From: a virus
Direction: 5' to 3' (one strand)
IMG/VR virus record: IMGVR_UViG_3300032050_007091
Span: 1 to 24,706 of that record
DNA: 24,706 bases
Under the pieces are notes generated by a model. It was not told the DNA's origin, ran no database searches, and saw nothing but the letters and a program-made list of their open reading frames with translations. The translations under genes were made by a program, and so were the position numbers. Of the stretch, positions 15,251 through 21,550 are shown piece by piece; positions within the stretch are counted from its first letter, which is position 1; every line of letters starts with the position of its first letter.

Positions 15251-16017
15251 TGGCTAGAAATTTAGTTAGTAATTTAAAGTTTAAAAAGTACACGGGGGAC
15301 TTTGACCCAGAAACTCTTTCTAAGATGTTAGATGAGGCATACCTAGAGGGCAGAAACAATAAAAAGTTTATGAAAAAAACTAGTTTTTCTCCAAGCACCG
15401 TTGGGTATGGCCATGGTACGTGCCCAAGATATTGGTATATAGCTTTTAATGGCGCAGAATTTACCGACAGCTTTGATGCAATATCAGTTGCAAATATGTC
15501 TAACGGAAATGCAGCCCACGAAAGACTGCAAGAAATGTTTAAAAAGACTGGTAAGGTTAAAGCAATTGAGCAGGAGATTTTAAAAAATCATCCACCAATA
15601 AAAGGATATGCAGATGTAATTTTAGACTGGGAAACCAAAACTGTTGTAGGTGAAATTAAAACCACTAAGGATGAGGCATACCTATTTAGACAAAATTCAA
15701 TGGAGCCATCAAAAAATCATCTACTTCAAATATTAATATACATGGACGTAATGGAAACAGACGAAGGTTTTGTTCTTTATGAAAATAAAAACAATCAAGA
15801 AATACTAATAATTCCAGTTAAGATGACTGAGTCAAACAGGGAGTTCTTGGATGGTTGCTATGCCTGGATGAAAGAAGTATATTTGTCTTGGGGCCATAAA
15901 GAATTGCCAAAGAGGCCGTTTAGAAAAAATAATAATATTTGTAAAAACTGTCCAGTATCAGACACATGCTTTGAAATGGAGGATGGAGAAAAATTAATCC
16001 CAGTTCTGAAGATCTAA
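15247..16017 (+). CDS. Cas4/AddB-like PD-(D/E)XK exonuclease with Fe-S cysteines
   Basis: The 256-residue protein carries the RecB-type nuclease motifs: His 91 in GNAAHERLQ, Asp 123 in KGYADVIL, and the E-x-K pair Glu 136 and Lys 138 in VVGEIKTTK. A QILIYMDVM motif follows (around 161-169). Cys 59 in GTCPRYWY together with Cys 232, Cys 235 and Cys 241 in ICKNCPVSDTCF gives the split four-cysteine iron-sulfur arrangement of Cas4 and AddB nucleases. It is likely a DNA end-resecting exonuclease feeding the RecA-like protein. No CRISPR array or Cas1/Cas2 is near, so it is a phage recombination nuclease. ATGATG at 15247 overlaps the previous stop. Confidence 0.88.
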   Translation: MMARNLVSNLKFKKYTGDFDPETLSKMLDEAYLEGRNNKKFMKKTSFSPSTVGYGHGTCPRYWYIAFNGAEFTDSFDAISVANMSNGNAAHERLQEMFKKTGKVKAIEQEILKNHPPIKGYADVILDWETKTVVGEIKTTKDEAYLFRQNSMEPSKNHLLQILIYMDVMETDEGFVLYENKNNQEILIIPVKMTESNREFLDGCYAWMKEVYLSWGHKELPKRPFRKNNNICKNCPVSDTCFEMEDGEKLIPVLKI

Positions 16018-16301
16018 TTTGCGGGTACGACGAATGTAATAACCCATTTACAAAAGCAACACATAATCAAAAGTATTGCTCAGAAGAGTGCTGCCGTCTT
16101 GCAACAAATAAAAGAACTATGGAAAGATATTATGAAAGACGAGCAATTAAATTAGGATCAGTAAGACATTGCAAAAAGTGTAAAATTAAACTTAGTAGAT
16201 ATAATTATGATGAGATGTGCTCGGTATGTATTGATGCAGAGGTTTATGAAGAAAGAAAAACTATATTGGATATGATAAATGGGAATAGCAAGTCTAGTTA
16301 A
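15993..16301 (+). CDS. Double zinc-finger protein with apparent ATT start
   Basis: The frame is clearly coding well before its first ATG (16119). Bases 16017-16110 encode ICGYDECNNPF and QKYCSEECCRLATN, a CxxxxC...CxxxC(C) zinc finger common in phage and bacterial DNA-binding proteins. A second site follows, with HCKKCKIKL and MCSVC. The frame is open only back to 15975 and has no ATG, GTG or TTG before the finger. ATT 15993 is the best start: GGAGG (15978-15982) lies 10 bases upstream, and it would give a 102-residue protein overlapping the nuclease by 25 bases, as is usual here. Starting at 16119 would destroy the first finger. Function: probably nucleic-acid binding. Start confidence is moderate. 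Confidence 0.62.
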   Translation: MNPSSEDLICGYDECNNPFTKATHNQKYCSEECCRLATNKRTMERYYERRAIKLGSVRHCKKCKIKLSRYNYDEMCSVCIDAEVYEERKTILDMINGNSKSS

Positions 16302-16845
16302 GCCTAGAGCTCGCCGTGTTATTGGTATAGATGCATCCACCTCTTCGGTGGCGTTTGGCATTATAGAAAACGGAAAACTTGTAAAGCACGGTAAGATTAT
16401 GATTAATGGTAATGATATATATGAAAAAATTTACGATGCTAGAAAAAAGGTTTCCGCTATGCATGACCATTTAATGTCAGACTATATTGCTATTGAAGGC
16501 GCAGTTTTTGTCAAGTCGGCAGATGTTGTAATAAAGTTATCTTATGTGTATGGAGCAATAATATCTCAATTAATGCAGGATGGAACCAAAGTTGTTACAG
16601 TTGCCCCCACATCATGGCAAAGCTTTATAGGTAATAAAGTATTTAACAAAGAGCAAAAAGCTGCCTTAAGAATTGAATACCCAGGCAAATCAGATACCTG
16701 GTACAGTGGTAAAATAAGAGAGATAAGAAAGCAGAGAACCATGGACTTTGTAAATAATAAGTTTAATGTAAAAGTAGAAGATAACGACGTGGGTGATGCT
16801 ATTGGTATAGCACATTACGCATACGAGAATTTAACTGCAAGATGA
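16279..16845 (+). CDS. RuvC-like Holliday junction resolvase
   Basis: The 188-residue protein has the RNase H-fold layout of RuvC: GIDAST (Asp 18) at strand 1, AIEGAVF (Glu 73), a PTSWQSFIGN segment, and a C-terminal NDVGDAIGIAHYAY helix with Asp 170 and Asp 173. These four acidic residues hold two metal ions that cleave four-way junctions. In phages RuvC-like enzymes resolve recombination intermediates and trim branched DNA before packaging. It is a little longer than E. coli RuvC (173 residues) because of insertions around 115-150. Its start overlaps the zinc-finger gene by 23 bases and its stop overlaps the mini-HTH gene (ATGA). Confidence 0.88.
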   Translation: MGIASLVKPRARRVIGIDASTSSVAFGIIENGKLVKHGKIMINGNDIYEKIYDARKKVSAMHDHLMSDYIAIEGAVFVKSADVVIKLSYVYGAIISQLMQDGTKVVTVAPTSWQSFIGNKVFNKEQKAALRIEYPGKSDTWYSGKIREIRKQRTMDFVNNKFNVKVEDNDVGDAIGIAHYAYENLTAR

Positions 16846-16988
16846 AACTATATGAATCAAAAGAGTGGCTATATAGAAGATATATAGTCCAAAAAAAGAA
16901 CATAAAAGAAATAGCAGAAGAGGCTGGATGCTCTCACATGACCATACAGAGATACCTAGAAAAGTTTGGATTAATTAAAAAAAGATGA
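16842..16988 (+). CDS. 48-residue HTH DNA-binding protein
   Basis: ATG 16842 overlaps the resolvase stop (ATGA) and its own stop overlaps the next start the same way, so it tiles perfectly between two genes. The protein begins MKLYESKEWLYRRYIVQKKN, followed by IKEIAEEAGCSHMTIQRYLEKFGL: a complete homeodomain-like HTH with the helix-turn of recombinase or sigma-like regulators (IAEEAGCS, then TIQRYLEKFG). It consists of almost nothing else. It may be a small transcription regulator or a DNA-targeting helper for the resolvase. Confidence 0.78.
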   Translation: MKLYESKEWLYRRYIVQKKNIKEIAEEAGCSHMTIQRYLEKFGLIKKR

Positions 16989-17671
16989 TATACTCACATA
17001 AAGTTTTTCATATAGAAGGCACAGATGATCGTAGATCAAAGTTGGCCCAAAACATTAATGAATATCTATCTGGAGACTCTACTCTACTAGATACACCTAC
17101 AATTAAAATATCCAATATAGAAGAGTACGACAAGTTTTTACTAGAGAATAAAAACTTTGTGCCAGACACCAGTGGATACGAGTTGGATGGATTAAGTGGA
17201 TGGAAGATGGGCGAAATAGGAATATGGGCCAGTAATTGGACTGCCTGGATTAACTTTTTAAAATCTGACCACGAGTATTTAATATTGATGGAAGACGACA
17301 TTGTTCATAATGAAAATTTTATGCCACTTATAAACTATTATGTATCCCAGTTACCAGAAAACTGGGACATATTTCATGCCTTTAGCCCAGCAGATCAATT
17401 TCCTAAATATAACGACACACACGATATTGGTGCCAGAGATATATGTAAAGCATACCAAGATTGGTCTTGTTTATGTTATATTATCAATAAGCGTGGCGCT
17501 AAAAAGTTGTTAATGAACGCCCACTTGTTTAATCTTCCGCTAGATTGGTACATGTTTAGACAGCAAGATATATTCAATGTTTATACACTAAAGCCAAAGT
17601 CTGAGTTTCCATGCACACTGATGAGCCTAGATTCAACATTTCAATTAAGCGAAACCAGGAAAATATTATGA
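16985..17671 (+). CDS. GT25-family-like glycosyltransferase
   Basis: The 228-residue protein opens with KVFHIEGTDDRRSKL, like the start of GT25 enzymes. It then has the family hallmark GEIGIWASNWTAWINFL (76-92) and YLILMEDDIVHNENF (98-112), where Glu 103, Asp 104 and Asp 105 form the acidic metal/nucleotide-sugar site. The usual Ser-His after G-E-x-G is Ser-Asn here. A later CYIINKRGAKKLL segment also fits the family. GT25 enzymes transfer sugars (often galactose) from nucleotide donors. In a phage the acceptor could be modified DNA bases, virion proteins or host surface glycans; the sequence does not decide. It is coupled to the mini-HTH gene and to a second glycosyltransferase. Confidence 0.82.
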   Translation: MIYSHKVFHIEGTDDRRSKLAQNINEYLSGDSTLLDTPTIKISNIEEYDKFLLENKNFVPDTSGYELDGLSGWKMGEIGIWASNWTAWINFLKSDHEYLILMEDDIVHNENFMPLINYYVSQLPENWDIFHAFSPADQFPKYNDTHDIGARDICKAYQDWSCLCYIINKRGAKKLLMNAHLFNLPLDWYMFRQQDIFNVYTLKPKSEFPCTLMSLDSTFQLSETRKIL

Positions 17672-18456
17672 TACCTAAAATTATATGGCAAACTTATAAA
17701 GAAGAGATAAATAATTTACCAGACTATGCAGTTCAGGCTATGTCTAGTTGGAATGAAAAAAATCCAAATTGGGAGCATAGGTATATGAATGATATGGAGT
17801 CTAGAGAATTTATAAGATCTGAATATGGTGAAGAGTATGCAAAAATATTTGACTCTGTGCCAGTTCCAGTTATGCGTGGGGATATTTGGAGATACCTGGT
17901 GATGTATAAATATGGTGGAGTCTATGCAGACCTGGACACGATTTGCCTTAAGCCAATAGAGTCTTGGCTTAAAGAAGATCACAAGATGGTAGTTTGTCCA
18001 GAAAACAACTTGCACTTTGTTCAATGGATATTTGCAGCAGAACCAGGTCACCCAGTTATAGGATCTGTTATTGATTTAATGATGGAAAGGCTAAAAAATC
18101 CAGACTATTCAATAAAGCATTTTGTACATATACACACTGGTCCAGGGGTATGGACAGATGGAATATACAAAGCTTTAGACATAAAAAAAGAAAAACATGG
18201 CTGTGGCATGGAGAATAGAGACGGAATTTGTGAGCATGTCTCGCTTATATCTGATTCTATAGAGTATAATGGATATATGAAAACAAAAAGTCTTGGGTTC
18301 TATTGTTACACTGGTCCAGAGGGTGATGAAGATTCTTTTTATGGATGGCGTATATTTCACGACAAAGCAGTCAAGCATATATACGGAAGTCAAAACTGGA
18401 ATGACGGAAGATATATACAATGGATAGAAGACGACTTGGTTAAGGGGATAAAATGA
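17668..18456 (+). CDS. GT32-like glycosyltransferase with DXD motif
   Basis: ATG 17668 overlaps the previous stop (ATGA) and has AGGAAA upstream; the frame is open to 17611 only within the previous gene. The 262-residue product begins IPKIIWQTYKE, typical of GT32 (OCH1/capsular) enzymes, then VMRGDIWRYLVMYKYGGVYA and the DXD motif DLDTI (Asp 88, Asp 90), followed by MVVCPENNLHFVQ and HTGPGVWT. DXD glycosyltransferases use Mn-bound nucleotide sugars. Having two different sugar transferases in a row suggests they act in sequence on the same acceptor (inference). Acceptor unknown. Confidence 0.87.
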   Translation: MIPKIIWQTYKEEINNLPDYAVQAMSSWNEKNPNWEHRYMNDMESREFIRSEYGEEYAKIFDSVPVPVMRGDIWRYLVMYKYGGVYADLDTICLKPIESWLKEDHKMVVCPENNLHFVQWIFAAEPGHPVIGSVIDLMMERLKNPDYSIKHFVHIHTGPGVWTDGIYKALDIKKEKHGCGMENRDGICEHVSLISDSIEYNGYMKTKSLGFYCYTGPEGDEDSFYGWRIFHDKAVKHIYGSQNWNDGRYIQWIEDDLVKGIK

Positions 18457-19007
18457 TTATTGGATTAAGTGGATATGCAAGGTCTGGAAAAGATACGGTA
18501 GCCGAGATTCTTGTGCTAAATCATGGTTTTAAAAGGTTAGCTTTTGCGGATAATATTAGGAAAGCTATTATTAAGCTAAACCCAATATTAGAAAATGGTA
18601 GAAGGGTTGCAGACATGGTAGATGAGTATGGCTGGGAAATTACAAAATCATTTGAAGAAACAAGAAGGCTGCTACAGGTATTTGGCACAGAGGTGGGAAG
18701 AGATATGTTTGGGCAAAATTTTTGGGTAGAGCAAGTCTTTGAGGAAATGAATATTTATCCAATGTATGATAACTTTGTAATATCGGATGTAAGGTTTCCT
18801 AATGAAGCAGATATGATTACCTGGAAGATGGGAGAGGTTTGGAGAATAGAAAGATCTAGTGTTTCTCCAATCAATTCTCACCCTTCTGAATTAGCTTTAG
18901 ATGGATATAATTTTACAAGAAATATATCTAATGACGGTACAATTGAAAACTTATCTAATGAAATATCTTTAATACTAAGGAGCAATGATGCCAGTTTATC
19001 AATATAA
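18453..19007 (+). CDS. Phage deoxynucleoside monophosphate kinase
   Basis: The 184-residue P-loop protein has Walker A as GYARSGKDT (7-15), then AEILVLNHGFKRLAFADNIR (the LID/substrate helix typical of phage dNMP kinases), and later ETRRLLQVFGTEVGRDMFG and FVISDVRFPNEADMI. These are hallmarks of T4 gp1-type dNMP kinases, which raise dNMPs to diphosphates for phage DNA synthesis. It complements MazG in the nucleotide pool. Its start overlaps the GT32 gene (ATGA), and its last 20 bases overlap the zinc-ribbon gene. Confidence 0.88.
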   Translation: MIIGLSGYARSGKDTVAEILVLNHGFKRLAFADNIRKAIIKLNPILENGRRVADMVDEYGWEITKSFEETRRLLQVFGTEVGRDMFGQNFWVEQVFEEMNIYPMYDNFVISDVRFPNEADMITWKMGEVWRIERSSVSPINSHPSELALDGYNFTRNISNDGTIENLSNEISLILRSNDASLSI

Positions 19008-19194
19008 ATGTGATTGTGCACAAGAAGAGGGCCAAAATCCTATTTTTGAGTATGAGCGTGGAATAAAAGATCCAGAGCCTACATATTTATGTCCAGAGTG
19101 CGACATGCCTATGGGAAGAGTATATAGTGTTCCTGGAGTTAAATTTAAAGGCTCTGGTTTTTATGCAACCGATAGCAGGATTAATCCAAAATGA
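18988..19194 (+). CDS. FmdB-family zinc-ribbon protein
   Basis: The second ATG of a pair (18985/18988) is taken because AAGGAG (18977-18982) is then 5 bases away and the product starts MPVYQYKCDC, like FmdB proteins. It is 68 residues with CDC and CPEC metal pairs (the spacing includes an insertion), and ends with the family signature FKGSGFYATDSR. FmdB-like zinc ribbons are small putative regulators; their role in phages is unknown. It lies just before the terminase genes and overlaps the small subunit gene by ATGA. Confidence 0.83.
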   Translation: MPVYQYKCDCAQEEGQNPIFEYERGIKDPEPTYLCPECDMPMGRVYSVPGVKFKGSGFYATDSRINPK

Positions 19195-19721
19195 CAGAGC
19201 TAGAAAAACCATTTGAACAAATGAATACTGTTGTTGAGATGACATTGAAAGGTTATAACCCAACAGAAATTGCCAAAGAACTTGAGATTAAGAGAGCCGA
19301 TGTTCTTAGGATAATAGAAGAGTGGAAATCTTATGCCCAAAATGATAAGAGCATACAAGAACGTGCAAGAGAAGCACTCGTTGCATCAGATCAACACTAC
19401 AGCATGCTAATAAATCGTGCATGGGAAACCGTAGAGCAATCAGATGTTGCGGCAGACCTTAAGGCAAAGGTATCTGCGCTAAAGCTTGTTTCAGATATAC
19501 AGGCTAAACAAATGGAAATGCTTCAAAAAGCTGGCCTACTTGATAATGCTGAGGTCGGTGCAAGAATTGCTGAAGCAGAAGAAAAACAAGAAATATTAAT
19601 GGGTATATTAAGAGACGTAACTTCAGAATGTAGTCATTGCCGTAGAGAGGTTGCACAAAGACTTTCTAGAATATCTGGTGCGGTAGAGCCAATAAGTATT
19701 GTGCAAGTAGACAATGGCTGA
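19191..19721 (+). CDS. Putative small terminase subunit
   Basis: The 176-residue protein has an N-terminal HTH (VEMTLKGYNPTEIAKELEI, then KRADVLRIIEEWK), a central helical stretch (QHYSMLINRAWETVEQS...KVSALKLVSDIQAKQMEML) suited to oligomerisation, and a C-terminal CSHCRREVAQRLSRIS segment. DNA-binding HTH plus helical oligomerisation core, directly before and 8 bases overlapping a large terminase gene, is the usual layout for TerS, which recognises the packaging start and loads the motor. The call depends mostly on position and architecture because TerS sequences vary widely. Confidence 0.75.
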   Translation: MTELEKPFEQMNTVVEMTLKGYNPTEIAKELEIKRADVLRIIEEWKSYAQNDKSIQERAREALVASDQHYSMLINRAWETVEQSDVAADLKAKVSALKLVSDIQAKQMEMLQKAGLLDNAEVGARIAEAEEKQEILMGILRDVTSECSHCRREVAQRLSRISGAVEPISIVQVDNG

Positions 19722-21507
19722 TTTTAGCGAATTTTTAAGCGCCCTAGATAAAGATGAGTTTGAAGAAACTCCAGCAGATCTAAGAGAGTTTGTTACATCA
19801 ACTAAGTATTTAGGTTTACCACCTCTTTCTGAAAATCAATACATAATGTTAAAAGCAATGACTCAGATATATAAAAAAGAAACATTGTATAGGTGGCTAG
19901 GCGAAGAAGAAGGCGAAAAAAGATGGAAGCAAACCTGTAACGAAGTTATATTTCAGTTAGGAAAAGGTTCTGGAAAAGACTATACATCTACAATTGCTGC
20001 AGCATACATAGCACATTTATTGTTATGTCTAAAAGACCCAGCCGTATATTATGGAAAACCACCAGGAGACTCAATAGACATTCTTAATATTGCCATTAAC
20101 GCAGTTCAAGCAAACAACGTATTCTTTAAAGGCTTTAGGGCTAGACTAGATAAGTCACCATGGTTTGTTGGAAAATATAACGCTAAGGCTGGCTCCATAG
20201 AGTTTGATAAAAGCATTACAGTTCATTCTGGACACTCAGAAAGAGAAGCCTGGGAAGGATACAACGTTTTGGTAGTAGTACTAGATGAGATATCTGGATT
20301 TGCCCTTGAATCAACAACTGGACATGATCAGGCTAAGACTGCCCAATCTATTTATGATATGTATAGAGCCTCCATATCATCACGTTTCCCAGACTTTGGA
20401 AAGCTAATATTACTATCATTCCCTAGATTTAAAAATGACTTTATTCAACAAAAATATGAAGATGTTATATCTCAGAAAAATGTCCTTATTAAATCACATA
20501 CATTTATCTTAAACCCAGATTTACCAGAAACTGAACCAGGAAACACATTTAGTATACAGTGGGAAGAGGACGATATTATAGCCTACAAGATTCCAAATGT
20601 TTATGCCTTAAAAAGACCAACGTGGGAGATTAACCCAACTAGAAAAATTGAAGACTTTAAAATTGAATTCTATCGCAATGCTGAAGACGCTCTATCCAGA
20701 TTTGCCTGTATGCCACCAGAAGCTGTAGATGCATTCTTTAAATCAAGAGAAAAAATAGAGTCTGCATTTAATAATCCAAACTTGGCAGTAGATTCATCTG
20801 GAAGGTTTGCCGATTGGTTTAAACCACAAGATGACAGAGAATATTTTATACACATCGACCTTGCACAAAAGCATGACCATTGTGCTGTTGCCATGGCGCA
20901 CGTAGAAAAATGGGTAAACCTAAAAGTTGGAAATGAATACGCACAGTCCGCACCAATGATAACTGTTGATGCTGTGAGGTATTGGACACCAACATCATCT
21001 AAGAGCGTGGATTTTAGCGAAGTCAAAGACTACATATTGTCACTAAAGCAGCGAGGGTTTAACATAAAGCTTGCTACATTTGATAGATGGAATTCACATG
21101 AAATGATGCAGCAGCTAAAGGCATACGGAATGAACACAGAGCTGCTATCGGTTGCCAAAAAACACTACGAAGATTTTGCATTAATTATTGCCGAAGAGCG
21201 GGTAAAAGGACCAGTACTTCCATTGCTTATAGATGAATTACTACAACTTAGAATTATTAGAGATAGGGTAGACCACCCAAGAAAAGGATCCAAAGACCTT
21301 GCGGATGCAGTTTGTGGAGCAATATATAATTCAATATATCACTCTAGGCGTAAAGAAAATAAAGAAATTGAAGTGCATACGTTTAAAGAAATGCAAAGAG
21401 ATAATTATTTAGAAGAACAACAAAAACAGGTCAAGAATTTAGTTACTCCGCCAAGGCAAATGCCACAAGAATTATCCGATGCGCTTGGTAGTATGGGTAT
21501 AGTATAA
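19714..21507 (+). CDS. terL: Large terminase subunit (ATPase + nuclease)
   Basis: The 597-residue protein has an ATPase domain with Walker A as GKGSGKD (83-89), a region with INAVQANNVFFKGFRARL, and Walker B VLVVVLDE (Asp 191, Glu 192). A coupling motif is likely around LILLSFPRF (231-239). The C-terminal RNase H-like nuclease has IHIDLAQKHDHCAVAM (Asp 382), ATFDRWN (Asp 457) and KDLADAVCGA (Asp 528/531). It powers DNA packaging and cuts the concatemer. Length and motif order are complete. ATG 19714 overlaps the small subunit gene. It is followed by a 43-base gap with a promoter. Confidence 0.95.
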   Translation: MADFSEFLSALDKDEFEETPADLREFVTSTKYLGLPPLSENQYIMLKAMTQIYKKETLYRWLGEEEGEKRWKQTCNEVIFQLGKGSGKDYTSTIAAAYIAHLLLCLKDPAVYYGKPPGDSIDILNIAINAVQANNVFFKGFRARLDKSPWFVGKYNAKAGSIEFDKSITVHSGHSEREAWEGYNVLVVVLDEISGFALESTTGHDQAKTAQSIYDMYRASISSRFPDFGKLILLSFPRFKNDFIQQKYEDVISQKNVLIKSHTFILNPDLPETEPGNTFSIQWEEDDIIAYKIPNVYALKRPTWEINPTRKIEDFKIEFYRNAEDALSRFACMPPEAVDAFFKSREKIESAFNNPNLAVDSSGRFADWFKPQDDREYFIHIDLAQKHDHCAVAMAHVEKWVNLKVGNEYAQSAPMITVDAVRYWTPTSSKSVDFSEVKDYILSLKQRGFNIKLATFDRWNSHEMMQQLKAYGMNTELLSVAKKHYEDFALIIAEERVKGPVLPLLIDELLQLRIIRDRVDHPRKGSKDLADAVCGAIYNSIYHSRRKENKEIEVHTFKEMQRDNYLEEQQKQVKNLVTPPRQMPQELSDALGSMGIV

Positions 21508-21527
21508 CCGTTTTAGTACTCATTTAC

Positions 21528-21536
21528 TGATATAAT
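21528..21536 (+). promoter_or_regulatory. Extended -10 promoter after terminase
   Basis: TGATATAAT is a perfect extended -10 element in the gap behind the terminase gene. No good -35 box is seen 17 bases upstream (CCGTTT at 21508-21513), which extended -10 promoters can tolerate. It would start transcription near 21543, just before the 844-codon gene. Confidence 0.55.
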
Positions 21537-21550
21537 TATCCTGGTAATCA

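Noticed and set aside
15247-16017. Cas4-like protein as a sign of a phage CRISPR system
   Set aside because: No repeat-spacer array and no Cas1 or Cas2 in the window; the neighbours are recombination genes.
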